Origin: VBDM01 sp963699535
GTDB taxonomy: Bacteria; Pseudomonadota; Gammaproteobacteria; Burkholderiales; SG8-39
Length of the DNA stretch: 64,000 nucleotides
NCBI GenBank assembly: GCA_963699535.1
Contig: CAVOUJ010000020.1
Location: 62,001 to 126,000 of the forward strand
Direction of reading: 5' to 3'
The notes below the pieces were generated by a model. It saw nothing but the letters and a program-made list of their open reading frames with translations. It searched no databases and had not been told where the DNA came from. A program made the translations under genes and the position numbers. Shown one piece after another: positions 9,508 through 18,089 of the stretch (position 1 is its first letter; each line of letters opens with the position of its first letter).

Positions 9508-10914
9508 GCAGGTACCATCCGCCTTCGCTGTGGCGTTCGCGATAGATCCAGACGAGGGCTTCGTTCTGCGTACGGGCGACGAAGTAGTCGCGGGCGACAT
9601 CGTCCCCGTCCCACCAGCCCGACTCGATGCGCTCGGGGCCTGCGAGCAGCTCGAGCGGTCCTTCGTGGTGCGGCACCGCGCCGACCTCGCGCAGCGACTT
9701 GGGGAATTCCAGCAGCCAGAAGGGTCTCTCCTCCAAAATCGAGCTTCGTCGGTGAAACGCCTGGTTCGACGACCGCGACCGCTCGTTCCGGCCGATGCTC
9801 GGCTTGGGCCGCGATGCCGCAGACCGCCTCGGTGCCGAGCCTGGCGCGCAGCCGCTCGACCAGGCGCCTCCAATCGCCCACTGGCTTGCCTTGCTCGAGC
9901 AGCAATCCGAAGTTGCTTCCCGGAAGCGGCACCAGATCCTCGACCTGCAGGGCGATCTCACGCACCGGCTCGCGCAAGCGCGAGGCCTGCGAGCCGTTCG
10001 CGGAGCAGCAGCGTGAAATGCTCGGCATCGCGAGAGGGAGCGACCAGGCCGATGGCGATTTCGGTGGCGGCCCTATCGCGATGTCTGAGCCTGAGGACCA
10101 AGCGTTGCACCCCGCGCGAACGCGCGGCGAGGAACCCGGCGAGCTGCACGATCAGCCGCCTCGCCGCGAAAAGCAGGGCTTCCGCCTGGGTGACCTCCGC
10201 GGGCAGCTCGATCGCCGCCTGAAACCGCGCCGGCGGAACGAAAAAATTCCGCGGATCGGGAATCCGCCCGAGCCCTCGGTCGAGCTCGTCGAGCAGTCCC
10301 TGCCCGAAGCGCCGCGCGAGCCCGTCGCGCGGCAGCGCCCGCAGCTCGCCCAAGGTGCGAACGCCGATTGCCTGGAGCGCTGCGAGCGTTTCATCGTCGC
10401 GGCGCAGAACCCCGACGGGCAGCGCGGCGAGCGCCGGTTCCAGCTCCGCCGACGAGGCGATGAATTTCTGCTTCCCGGCCAGAGCGAGCCAGTAAGCCGC
10501 GCGCGGCGTCGGCGCGACGGCGAGCGCCGCGCTCCAGCCCATTGCGTCCAGCCCCCTTTGCAATCGCTCGATGAGCGGCGAAAGGCCCCCGAAGAGCTTC
10601 AAGCTCCCCGAGACTTCGAGCAGCACGCTGTCGGGAAATTCGAGCGCCACGTCCGGGGTGAATTGCGCCGCCCAACCGGCCACGCCGAGCAGCGCTTCGG
10701 TTTCCGCTGCAGGATCACGCGGTACAACGTTCAGCCGGGACGCAAGGGCGAGCGCCGCCGAAATGGCCATGCCGGCGCGAACGCCGCGCGCGCGGGCCTT
10801 GCGGTCACAGGCGAAAACGCGGTGACGCTCTTCGAGCGCAAAAGGCTCAGGCGTGGACGAGCCGCGCAGGAAAATCTCGAGCGGCAGCTGGTGCAGCCGG
10901 ACGGCGATCCACAT
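9491..10914 (-). CDS. imuB: Y-family polymerase-like protein ImuB (two frameshifts)
   Basis: Catalytically inactive DinB/UmuC-like protein that links DnaE2 to the beta clamp. It starts at the ATG at 10914 (MWIAVRLHQLPLEIF), typical for ImuB; an in-frame ATG at 10962 is possible but less likely. Conserved parts are GMAISAALALASRLNVVPRD, the little-finger region around FFVPPARFQAAIELPAEV, and a C-terminus WLLEFPKSLREVGAVPHHEGPLELLAGPERIESGWWDGDDVARDYFVA. Homology switches frame near 9972 and 9740. Reconstructed length is about 474 residues. It overlaps imuA by about 68 bp and dnaE2 by 17 bp. The acidic Y-family catalytic residues are not apparent, as expected for ImuB. Confidence 0.9.
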
Positions 10915-11561
10915 GACGGTCTTTGCCGCGCGCGGCCGGCGGCATCGCCGGCAGCAGGACAACCTGAGCTAGAGGAGCGCCGCGGCGCTTGAGCACCCGC
11001 ACTGCAAGCCTACCCGAAGCGGTGCCGAGCGCGATCCGCAGAGGAGCAGGGGAGGGCTCGCCGGCAACCTCCGGGGAGCGGAACAGAAAGGCGCTCGCCC
11101 GGCCGCCTTCGGCGGCGATTTGCAGCCGCCGCAGCTCGGCGTACTTTGCCGACTTGCGGCCAGACGAGCACCGCGCCGCATGAATTCGATGCCAGCGCCT
11201 GTTCGGCCGCCCAGAGCGATTGCCTCGCGGAAGGCGCGCGCACGATGAGGAGCTTGCCGGTATCGATTCCCGCAGCGGCGAGCGCCGGCGCGTAGGGCAG
11301 GTGGGGCGGGGCGATCCAGGCGAGCCGCAGGCCCCGCTCCGTCAACGCTGCGAGCGCGGGGCCGAGCAGGCGCAACTCGCCGATGCCTTCATGGGCGGGC
11401 AGGATCTCGACGAGCGCTCCGGAGGGCCAGCCGCCGCCGGGAAGCTCGGCATCGAGCGCAGGGAATCCGCTGGGGATCGCCGGTGCACCGGCCCGGGCGA
11501 AGCCGCCGCCCCGCCAGATGTCGGGGCGATCGAACGAGAAAGGCATGCCCGCCATGGACAA
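10847..11561 (-). CDS. imuA: SOS cell-division inhibitor/RecA-like protein ImuA (one frameshift)
   Basis: Accessory factor of the ImuA-ImuB-DnaE2 mutasome, distantly related to RecA. The N-terminal frame gives IPSGFPALDAELPGGGWPSGALVEIL and LAWIAPPHLPYAPALAAAGID, which are diagnostic ImuA segments. Near 11150 homology passes to another frame reading SAKYAELRRLQIAAEGG, then FLFRSPEVAGEPSPAPLRIAL and RLAVRVLKRRGAPL, with a stop at 10847-10849. The joined protein is about 238 residues, normal for ImuA. It begins 21 bp after lexA and ends inside imuB, so the four SOS genes form one transcript. The frameshift sits in a G/C-rich stretch and removes no conserved block. Confidence 0.88.
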
Positions 11562-11582
11562 CGACCTGCAGAAAAGCGGGAG

Positions 11583-12180
11583 TCAAAGGGGCCGACGGAT
11601 GACGCCGACGCCGAGGCCCTCGATGACGAAATCGTCCTCGCGCGGGTCGACGACGATGGTCTTGAAGTCGGGATTCTCGGGAAGCAGCTCGACCGTGTTG
11701 CCGCGGCGGCGCAGGCGCTTCACGGTGACTTCGTCGTGCACCCGCGCCACCACGATCTGGCCCGAGCGCGCCTCGCGCGTGCGGTGCACCGCGAGCAGGT
11801 CGCCGTCGAGAATGCCGGCATCGCGCATGCTCATGCCGCGGACTTTCAGCAGGTAGTCGGCGCGCGGCTGGAACAGGGCCGGATCGACCTGGCAGCGCCG
11901 CTCGATGTGCTCTTCGGCGAGGATGGGGCTGCCCGCGGCGACGCGGCCGATGAGCGGCAGCCCCAGCCTCGGCGAGCCGGATGCCGCGCGAAGCGCTCGG
12001 GGTCAGCTCGATTGCGCCTTTCCGCTCCAGCGTGCGCAGGTGCTCTTGGGCGGCGTTGGCCGAGCTGTAGCGGAACGCTTCGGCGATCTCCGTGCGGGTC
12101 GGCGGAAAGCCGGTCTTCTGTATGGTCTTGCGGACGAAGTTGAGAATCTTCTGCTGCGTGGGGGTGAGCTCTTCGGTCAT
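11583..12180 (-). CDS. lexA: LexA repressor (one frameshift)
   Basis: SOS repressor with self-cleaving protease activity. The N-terminal winged helix (MTEELTPTQQKILNFV, then GFPPTRTEIAEAFRYSS) starts at ATG 12180. At about 11965 the frame changes and continues as LGLPLIGRVAAGSPILAEEHIE, holding the Ala-Gly cleavage site, then VRGMSMRDAGILDGD with the nucleophilic Ser and VARVHDEVTVKRL with the catalytic Lys. Joined length is about 198 residues, normal for the family. Every catalytic element is intact across the shift. It heads the lexA-imuA-imuB-dnaE2 operon and has a perfect LexA box 13 bp upstream of its start, so it should repress itself and the mutasome genes. Confidence 0.93.
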
Positions 12181-12193
12181 AAGGCCTCCGTAT

Positions 12194-12209
12194 CTGTATT
12201 TATATACAG
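12194..12209. promoter_or_regulatory. LexA (SOS) box
   Basis: CTGTATTTATATACAG matches the CTGT-N8-ACAG LexA operator consensus with all eight defining bases. It lies between lexA (start 12180, minus) and the DUF3460 gene (plus). Its position next to the lexA start indicates autoregulation of the lexA-imuA-imuB-dnaE2 operon. It is about 60 bp before the -10 of the divergent gene, so control of that gene is less certain. Confidence 0.92.
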
Positions 12210-12267
12210 TCCATGCCCGTTTGGCAAGAGGAGGCTTCCCCGGGCGCATCCGGCAGCCCGCCCGGCG

Positions 12268-12273
12268 TATAAT
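12268..12273 (+). promoter_or_regulatory. -10 element for the DUF3460 gene
   Basis: A perfect TATAAT occurs 22 bases before the ATG at 12296. The region 16-18 bp upstream (around TTCCCC) is a poor -35 match. The spacing suits a transcript starting near 12280. Confidence 0.5.
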
Positions 12274-12295
12274 CCGCAAGAGACTGACTTCGACC

Positions 12296-12487
12296 ATGGC
12301 GCAACCCTACGAATCCGACCTGACTCGCATGATCCGCGAGCTGCTCCAGGAAAAACCGCACATCGTCCAGGAGCAGAAAAAGGGGCGGGCCCTGTGGTGG
12401 GACAGAAAGCTCGACCCCGACGCTCAGAAGCGCGCCGCGGAATCGAGAGTCAAGCAGAAAGCCTACGTCTATCAGCACAAGGTCTGA
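12296..12487 (+). CDS. DUF3460 family small protein
   Basis: A 63-residue protein of the betaproteobacterial DUF3460 family, function unknown. The sequence MAQPYESDLTRMIRELL followed by the GRALWWDRKLD core and the VKQKAYVYQHKV end is typical; full length is retained. It is soluble, charged and lacks a signal peptide. A TATAAT box sits upstream and the LexA operator lies about 90 bp before the start, so SOS control is possible but unproven. A TPR lipoprotein frame begins at its stop codon, so the two may be co-transcribed. Confidence 0.85.
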   Translation: MAQPYESDLTRMIRELLQEKPHIVQEQKKGRALWWDRKLDPDAQKRAAESRVKQKAYVYQHKV

Positions 12488-13163
12488 TCCCCGCTTCCTC
12501 GCCGCTCTTGTCGCGGCCTGCATCTGGTTTTCCGGATGCGCGAGCCAGCCCGAGGAATCCGGACCTCCCATCGATCCGCTTCCGGGGCTGGCGCTCGTCG
12601 GACGCGGCGATGGCCCCGCGGAGCGACAGCACATTGCCGATCTGGATCGAAAACGGGATTGGGCGGGGCTGCTGCGCTACGCCGAGGAACAACTGCGCCG
12701 GGACCCAGCGCGTTCCGAATGGGCGGTCATGGCGGGTTACGCCTGGTTCCGCATGGGCGACCATGCGAGGACGATCGCCTTGCTTTCGCCAGTCACGCTG
12801 AACAGTCCCGAGGACATCTGGGCCTGGAACCTGCTCGGCGAATCCCAGCGGCTCGCCCGGCAACCGGACCGCGCGGTGCGGACGCTGGAGCGGGCAAGCA
12901 CCATTGGCCGGAGTTCCTTTGCCACTTTCTTCCTACTTGGAGAAGCCTACCGCGACGCCGGTCGGCTGGATCGGGCTTTAACGGCTTACGGGGAGGCTGT
13001 GCGCCTTGAACCCGAATTCGCACGTGGGTGGTTCGAGCTGGGCGCAGCCTCTATCCGGGTCGGGGAGGTTGCGGAGGCGAGAGTCGCCCTGGAGCGGCTT
13101 GAGAAACTGGACCCCAAGCTGGGTGAGACACTCAGGTTGCGCCTTCCGCCCACGAGGAAATAA
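12486..13163 (+). CDS. TPR-repeat lipoprotein, start codon unresolved
   Basis: The frame reads FLAALVAACIWFSGC followed by ASQPEES, a lipoprotein signal peptide with the lipobox FSGC at about 12525-12536. A helical region after about residue 80 has tetratricopeptide repeats (AWNLLGESQRLARQPDRAVRTLERA, FFLLGEAYRDAGRLDRALTAYGEAVRLEP, GWFELGAASIRVGEVAEARVALERLEKLDP). No ATG, GTG or TTG lies in frame before the signal peptide, so either a base is missing near 12480-12500 or a rare codon starts translation; the given start is nominal. TPR lipoproteins usually scaffold outer-membrane or cell-envelope complexes. The exact partner is unknown. An in-frame ATG at 12729 would lose the lipobox and is unlikely. 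Confidence 0.65.
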   Translation, partial: DPRFLAALVAACIWFSGCASQPEESGPPIDPLPGLALVGRGDGPAERQHIADLDRKRDWAGLLRYAEEQLRRDPARSEWAVMAGYAWFRMGDHARTIALLSPVTLNSPEDIWAWNLLGESQRLARQPDRAVRTLERASTIGRSSFATFFLLGEAYRDAGRLDRALTAYGEAVRLEPEFARGWFELGAASIRVGEVAEARVALERLEKLDPKLGETLRLRLPPTRK

Positions 13164-13176
13164 ATTGTTGCATATG

Positions 13177-13197
13177 TGTATTATGTCAAATAATACA
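13177..13197. repeat. AT-rich inverted repeat between convergent genes
   Basis: TGTATTAT-GTCAA-ATAATACA has perfect 8-bp arms and a 5-base loop, 14 bases after the lipoprotein stop. It lies in an unusually AT-rich stretch of about 75 bp separating the convergent lipoprotein and tatD ends. The stem is too weak for a convincing terminator. A bidirectional weak terminator or a binding site are both possible. Confidence 0.5.
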
Positions 13198-13272
13198 TTT
13201 GTATCGATCTAAGCTCTCAGAACTAATACCATCACCCCTTCAAGGTCTTGCTCAGGTAACCTAAGATACTTT

Positions 13273-15072
13273 CTAGATTGAAGTGGGCGGCCTGAACAGT
13301 CGAAAGAAGTTGCCCGTGGTGGCCGACACCAGTTCCTGGAAGGGCATTTCCCTCACCCTTGCAACCTCCTCTGCCACGTGGCGGACAAGGGCAGGCCGGT
13401 TGGTCCTGCCCCGGTGTGGCACCGGCGCGAGGTAGGGCGAATCCGTTTCCACAAGCAGGCGATCCTCCGGCACCTCCCGCGCCACCTCCCTCAGGGCGCC
13501 GGCGTTCTTGAAGGTCACGATCCCCGAGAAGGAGATGTGGAACCCCAGCTCGACGGCGGCCTGGGCCACTTGGGCGGTCTCCGTAAAGCAGTGCATCACC
13601 CCTCCTATCTCCGCGGCGCCCTCCTCGCGCATGATTCTCAGCGTGTCCTCGGCCGCCTCGCGGGTGTGGATCACGAGGGGCTTTCCGCATTCGCGTGCCG
13701 CGCGGATGTGAGCCCGGAATCGCTCGCGCTGCCACTCGAGGTCGCCGCGCAGCCGGTAGTAGTCCAGGCCTGTCTCGCCGATCGCCAGCACCCGCGGGTG
13801 CCGCGCCAGCTCCACGAGCCGCGCCGGGTCGACCGCCCCGTGCTCCTCGTGGTCCGGATGCACGCCGACCGTCGCAAAGAAATTGTCGTGGGTTTCGGCG
13901 AGATCCAGCACCTTCGGAAAATCGGGCAGATTCACGCTGATGCACAGGGCATGGGTCACACCGTTCGCGCGCATTTCCTCCCGCACCTCGGGCAGTTTCC
14001 CGCTGAATTCCGGGAAATCCAGATGGCAGTGCGAATCCACCAATCCGGGAAACCCTGCGTCTTGCTGGCATGCCGCGTTCATGACTCGGTCAGTTGCTGA
14101 TATCCGCAGAAGCAGATCCTCGACGAACAGTTTGGCGTTGAGCGGATGCCGCGCAAGCGCCCGAGCGCTCGCCAGTCGCCTGAGGTAGCGGGCAATGGCC
14201 GCGGCCTCGCAGCGCCGCGCAATCTCCGCGATCGCGTCTTCATGACCCAGATGGTATCGGATCGGGCCCGCGACCCGCGCGAGGAGCAGGTCGTAGCTCC
14301 AGCGCTGCAGCCAGCCGACCAAGTCCCACAGGGGCACCCTCTGTACGCTTTCGGCCAGCGCGATCGGATCGAACCCGGCTCCCTTCAGGCCTTCGATGAA
14401 GCGCAGCCGGTCGGCTTCGCTTTCCGCAGCCCTGAGCGCGGCGAGCGGCGCTCCTCCGGCGCCTGCCAGCGCCGCTTCGGGCTGCCGCACGCCCTGCTCT
14501 TTCAGCCAGGCGAGGACCGGACCGGCCTCGGGAAACGGCAGCGCGAATTTCAGGCAGCGGCTGCGCACGGTAGGGAGCAAGACATCCGGCCGCGTTGTCG
14601 TCAGAAGAAATACCGTCGCAGGCGGCGGCTCTTCCAGGCTCTTGAGCAGCGCGTTCTGTGTGTTCGCGTTCATTGCATCGGCCGGATAGACGAGGATTAC
14701 GCGCAGGCCGCCGCGGTGCGTACCGACCGACAGGAAATCGGCAAGCTCGCGAACCTGCTCGATGCGGATCTGCTCGCTCTTCTTTTCCTTTCGGGGGGAG
14801 TCGGCGCCTTCCTCGCGCGACTCAGGAAGGAGGCTTTCCGGCAGGAGCAGCCTGAAGTCGGGGTGATTGCCTTGGGAGATCCACAGGCAGGCGGGGCAGG
14901 CGCCGCAGGCGCGCCCGTCGGCAACCGGCGTTTCGCACAGCAGCGACTGGGCGACTCCCTGGGCGAACTCGAATTCGCCCAAGCCCTCTGCCGCGCGAAT
15001 CAGGACGGCGTGAGGCAGACGCTCCCGTATTCGGGCCCACGCTTTCCAGGCAGGTTCCTGCCATTTAAACAT
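13273..15072 (-). CDS. holB-tatD: DNA polymerase III delta-prime subunit (HolB) running in frame into TatD-family hydrolase
   Basis: One uninterrupted 599-codon frame carries two proteins. Residues 1 to about 330 are HolB, a clamp-loader subunit: GEFEFAQGVAQSLL in place of the P-loop, a four-Cys zinc module starting at CETP, and the sensor region NALLKSLEEPPPATVFLLTT. From about residue 347 the chain is a TatD/YcfH metal-dependent DNase: VDSHCHLDFPEF, GVHPDHEEHG, IGETGLDYYR, VIHTREA, HCFTE and VETDSPYLAPVPHRG. A Met331 (start 14082) offers an internal tatD start. In related bacteria the two are separate genes, often with pilZ between. Either this is a true fusion or a one-base error near 14090 removed the holB stop; the adjacent frame reads a TGA right there. 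tmk ends 6 bp upstream. Confidence 0.85.
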   Translation of the reverse strand: MFKWQEPAWKAWARIRERLPHAVLIRAAEGLGEFEFAQGVAQSLLCETPVADGRACGACPACLWISQGNHPDFRLLLPESLLPESREEGADSPRKEKKSEQIRIEQVRELADFLSVGTHRGGLRVILVYPADAMNANTQNALLKSLEEPPPATVFLLTTTRPDVLLPTVRSRCLKFALPFPEAGPVLAWLKEQGVRQPEAALAGAGGAPLAALRAAESEADRLRFIEGLKGAGFDPIALAESVQRVPLWDLVGWLQRWSYDLLLARVAGPIRYHLGHEDAIAEIARRCEAAAIARYLRRLASARALARHPLNAKLFVEDLLLRISATDRVMNAACQQDAGFPGLVDSHCHLDFPEFSGKLPEVREEMRANGVTHALCISVNLPDFPKVLDLAETHDNFFATVGVHPDHEEHGAVDPARLVELARHPRVLAIGETGLDYYRLRGDLEWQRERFRAHIRAARECGKPLVIHTREAAEDTLRIMREEGAAEIGGVMHCFTETAQVAQAAVELGFHISFSGIVTFKNAGALREVAREVPEDRLLVETDSPYLAPVPHRGRTNRPALVRHVAEEVARVREMPFQELVSATTGNFFRLFRPPTSI

Positions 15073-15078
15073 TGTTTA

Positions 15079-15687
15079 TTAACATAGTGTTGAAACGAGT
15101 TTCTCAACATCTTTCTTAACATCGGCCAGTGGCTTCTCGCTGTTGATCACCCGGACCCGTCCCGGGTCCGCCGAGGCCCGCTTCAGGTACCCGGCGCGTA
15201 TGCGTTCGAAGAACTCGGCTCCTTCCCGCTCGAAACGATCGGCTGGGCTCTGTGCAAGGCGCTGCCGGGCGATCTCGACAGGAACATCGAAGACCAGGGT
15301 GAGGTCCGGCTGAAGGCCTTCCTGAACCCAGTCCTCCAGCGCGGTGATCTTGTCCGCCGCCATCCCCCTGCCGGCGCCCTGATACGCGTAGGTGGCGTCG
15401 GTGAAACGGTCGGAAAGGACCCAGCGGCCCGCGGCGAGCGCCGGGGCGATCACCTTGGCGATATGCTCGCGCCGCGCGGCAAACATCAGGAGGGTCTCGG
15501 TCTCGACGCTCATCGGCTGGGACAGGAGCAGGGCGCGCAGACTCTCGCCCAGCGGCGTGCCGCCGGGTTCGCGCGTGACCACGACGTTCTTTCCCCGCCC
15601 GCGCAGGAAATCTGCGATTGCGGCGAGGTGCGTGCTCTTGCCTGCCCCGTCGATGCCTTCCAGCGTAATGAATCTGCCGCGGCTCAT
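15079..15687 (-). CDS. tmk: Thymidylate kinase
   Basis: Phosphorylates dTMP to dTDP with ATP. The 202-residue protein has the P-loop GIDGAGKSTH at residues 11-20, the TREPGGTPLGE substrate motif, the DRF(T)DAT-YAYQGAGRG lid region (SDRFTDATYAYQGAGRGM) and the LTLVFDVPVEIARQR segment. Length and motif order are normal. Its ATG overlaps the mltG stop as ATGA, and holB follows 6 bp downstream, giving the common mltG-tmk-holB order. No abnormality was seen and the frame is intact. Confidence 0.95.
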   Translation of the reverse strand: MSRGRFITLEGIDGAGKSTHLAAIADFLRGRGKNVVVTREPGGTPLGESLRALLLSQPMSVETETLLMFAARREHIAKVIAPALAAGRWVLSDRFTDATYAYQGAGRGMAADKITALEDWVQEGLQPDLTLVFDVPVEIARQRLAQSPADRFEREGAEFFERIRAGYLKRASADPGRVRVINSEKPLADVKKDVEKLVSTLC

Positions 15688-16749
15688 GGTTTCGATCGAC
15701 GTCGCGCACCGGGCATCTGGTACTTGGCGACCGCCCGATTGTGCTCGATGAGCGTGCGTGAGAATTCACTTGAGCCGTCGCCCCGCGACACGAAGTAAGG
15801 GCGTCGGTCTCGCGGATGCGTGACGCGGGATCGAGGGTCGGGAGTAAAGGGCGTCGGTGCTCGCCGGATGCGTGACTGCGGCGATCGATGCGAGACCGGG
15901 CATCGCGATCGGGTGCGGCGGCAGACCCTTCCTCGTATAAGTGTTGAAGGGCGTGTCGGTTTCGAGATCCCGCTTGCGCAGATTGCCGTCGAATTTCTCT
16001 CCGAGTCCATAGATCACGGCAGGGTCGGTTTGCAGCTTCATCCCCCGCTTGAGGCGGTTGATGAAAACCCTGGCGATATGCGCCCTGTCGCTCGCCTGGC
16101 CGGTCTCCTTCTCCACGATCGAGGCGAGGACCAGGGCCTCGTAGGGGTCGCCCAATGGAAGGTCGGATTCGCGACCCGTCCAGGCCGCTGCAAGCTGGTT
16201 CTGCATCGCGCGGTGGGCGCGTGCGAGGACGGCGATATCGCTCGATCCCTTGGCAAATACGTAGGTATCGGGAAAGAACATTCCTTCCGGGAACGTCTCA
16301 GCAGCCCCGAGCTTCGCCATGACCTGCGCGTCGGTCAGCCCGGCCGAATCGTGTTTCAGTCCCGCATGCGCGTTCATCGCGTCTCGCATCTGCCGGAAAG
16401 TCCAGCCCTCGATGAACAGAATCTCGGTCTGGGCATATTCGCCGCGCGTGATCTTGCGCAGGAGCGAAAGCGGTGTCACACCCGTCGAGATTTCGTACGT
16501 CCCGGCCTTGAGGCGTTCGCTCTCCCCGTAGGCTCGCGCGAGCAGATTGAATTTCCAGTCCGGAACGGGCACCCCCGCTTCGATGATCTGGCGCGTTGCA
16601 CTGCGCAGGGCGCTGCCCGGACGGATCGAGAATTCGAGTGTGGGAGAAGGCAACCCGATCGGCGAGAGGGCGAACCCCAGGATCCAGCCGCAGAATCCGA
16701 GTACGGCTGCGGCAACCAGAAGGAACGATACTTTCAAGCGAGACAGCAC
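15684..16749 (-). CDS. mltG: Endolytic transglycosylase MltG (disrupted by a short duplication)
   Basis: Inner-membrane lytic transglycosylase that cuts nascent glycan strands and terminates peptidoglycan polymerisation. It has an N-terminal membrane anchor (residues 8-28, VSFLLVAAAVLGFCGWILGF), the LysM-like region, LASIVEKETG with the catalytic Glu and LQTDPAVIYGLG. The C-terminus should read THPASTDALYFVSRGDGS. Here the frame diverts after DALY at about 15845 because a roughly 50-bp stretch is repeated imperfectly (15793-15824 and 15843-15876). The proper ending FVSRGDGSSEFSRTLIEHNRAV appears in the second frame and stops at 15684. All conserved parts are present, so an assembly or sequencing artefact is likeliest. 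Confidence 0.87.
15793..15876. repeat. Imperfect tandem duplication of about 50 bp inside mltG
   Basis: The blocks at 15793-15824 and 15843-15876 share GGGCGTCGGT and GGATGCGTGAC with the same spacing but differ by a few single-base insertions or deletions. On the minus strand both encode VTHP, yet only the second block continues the MltG consensus STDALY and only the first continues into FVSRGDG. One copy is superfluous. The indel-type differences fit unmerged noisy reads better than a biological duplication. Confidence 0.7.
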
Positions 16750-16805
16750 GGGGGCGAGGTTCTTGGGGGCTTGACTGCGCTCGTATACTATAGGGTAGAG
16801 ACTGG

Positions 16806-17804
16806 ATGGAATACATGAGCGTGCTTCAAGCCACTGAGTCCCCTGCCGCCGGCGACGTCGATCTCACGGCGGCCAGATCGGGAAGCATCATCGCCCCTTT
16901 GGATCACCTAGCCGTGCTCCAATTCGGCGGCGAGGACGCAAAAGCTTTCCTCCAGGGGCAGTTGACGTGCGACGTAGAGAAAGTCGGCCCCCGATCGAGC
17001 ACGTATGGGGCGTACTGCTCGCCCAAGGGCAGGATGCTTGCGAGTTTTCTGCTCTGGCGAGAAGAGACAGGGTTTTCGATGGCGCTGTCGCGCGACATCG
17101 CTGCCGCCGTGCAAAAGACGATTTCGAGATTCGTGCTTCGAGCCAAGGTCAAGATATGGGACGCCTCCGGCTCCCTCGCCCTGGTGGGGGCGGCGGGACC
17201 GCAGGCGGAGAGCGCGCTTCGCGGGCTGTTTCCCGAGCCGCCAGCGACGCCTCACGAGGTGTCGAGCCGATCCGGTACAGGCACGTTGATCAGACTCCAA
17301 GACGGCAGGTTTGTTCTCGCATCGGCGCCGGCCGCCGCGTCCGAGCTCAGGCAACGTCCAGGAAGCGCGCTCCGGGTGACGGACGCGCGCGCCTGGCGTT
17401 GGCTCGATATACGCAACGGCTTGCCGTGGATCACCGCCGCTACGCAGGACCGGCTGGTTCCGCAGATGGCGAACTTCGAGCTGATCGGCGGGGTGAGCTT
17501 CGACAAGGGCTGCTACACCGGGCAGGAGGTCGTCGCGCGCACCCAGCACCTGGGCAGAGGAGTGAAGCGTCGCATGTTCCTCGCCAACGTCGACGCTCCG
17601 GCCGCAGCAGGAGACGATCTCTACAGCGAGAACCTCGGGGATCAGGCGAGCGGGATGGTGGTCAATGCCGAGGCCTCGCCCGACGGCGGCTGGGACATGC
17701 TCGCTGTCGTGCAGAGTTCGAGCCGAGAAGGCTCCCTAGTGCATCTCAAATCCCCGGATGGTCCAGCACTGCGCTTCCTCTCCCTGCCCTACACCGTCGG
17801 ATGA
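16806..17804 (+). CDS. ygfZ: Folate-binding YgfZ/GcvT-like protein
   Basis: Folate-dependent protein involved in iron-sulfur cluster maintenance and tRNA modification (MnmE-linked) in E. coli; related in fold to the glycine cleavage T-protein. The diagnostic motif KGCYTGQEVVART, with its conserved Cys, lies around residues 233-246, preceded by the GLPWI and PQMANFELIGGVSFDKG segment. The N-terminus has the VLQFGGEDAKAFLQGQLTCDV region. The length of 332 residues is normal. An in-frame ATG at 16815 may be the real start. It is divergent from mltG and starts a run ygfZ-DUF4936-NRDE on the plus strand. Confidence 0.92.
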   Translation: MEYMSVLQATESPAAGDVDLTAARSGSIIAPLDHLAVLQFGGEDAKAFLQGQLTCDVEKVGPRSSTYGAYCSPKGRMLASFLLWREETGFSMALSRDIAAAVQKTISRFVLRAKVKIWDASGSLALVGAAGPQAESALRGLFPEPPATPHEVSSRSGTGTLIRLQDGRFVLASAPAAASELRQRPGSALRVTDARAWRWLDIRNGLPWITAATQDRLVPQMANFELIGGVSFDKGCYTGQEVVARTQHLGRGVKRRMFLANVDAPAAAGDDLYSENLGDQASGMVVNAEASPDGGWDMLAVVQSSSREGSLVHLKSPDGPALRFLSLPYTVG

Positions 17805-18085
17805 AGCTCAACTACTACGTCTACTATCGCGTTCCCGCCGGGAATGCCGAACGCTTGCGCGCGGAGGTAGTTTCCCTCCAGCGCGAGCTCGCGGGCGCCA
17901 CGGGAATCGGCGGGCAGCTGCTGCGGCGGCGCGACGACGAGACCACCTGGATGGAGATCTACGAGGGCATCGAAGACGTGCTGAGTTTCGAGGCGAAGCT
18001 CGCCGAACTGGTGGAACGCCACGGCGTCAAAGCGCTGGTTGCCCCCAATTCGCCGCGCAAGCAGGAAGTCTTCCGCGGTTTCTAG
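17801..18085 (+). CDS. DUF4936 family protein
   Basis: A 94-residue protein of the DUF4936 family, function unknown, with MKLNYYVYYRVPAG at the start and a TTWMEIYEGIEDV core that suggests a small alpha/beta ferredoxin-like domain. The ATG overlaps the ygfZ stop as ATGA, so translation is coupled. The ygfZ-DUF4936 pair is common in Betaproteobacteria, which suggests a role linked to YgfZ, though this has not been shown. No signal peptide or membrane segment is seen. The frame is intact and length is normal. Confidence 0.85.
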   Translation: MKLNYYVYYRVPAGNAERLRAEVVSLQRELAGATGIGGQLLRRRDDETTWMEIYEGIEDVLSFEAKLAELVERHGVKALVAPNSPRKQEVFRGF

Positions 18086-18089
18086 CGCC

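Noticed and set aside
6387..12180. Treating lexA, imuA, imuB and dnaE2 as pseudogenes
   Set aside because: Each shift is a single-base change with full conservation on both sides, and the same pattern affects unrelated essential genes.
16771..16789. TTGACT...TATACT as the ygfZ promoter
   Set aside because: The spacer is only 7 bp, far too short for a sigma-70 promoter.
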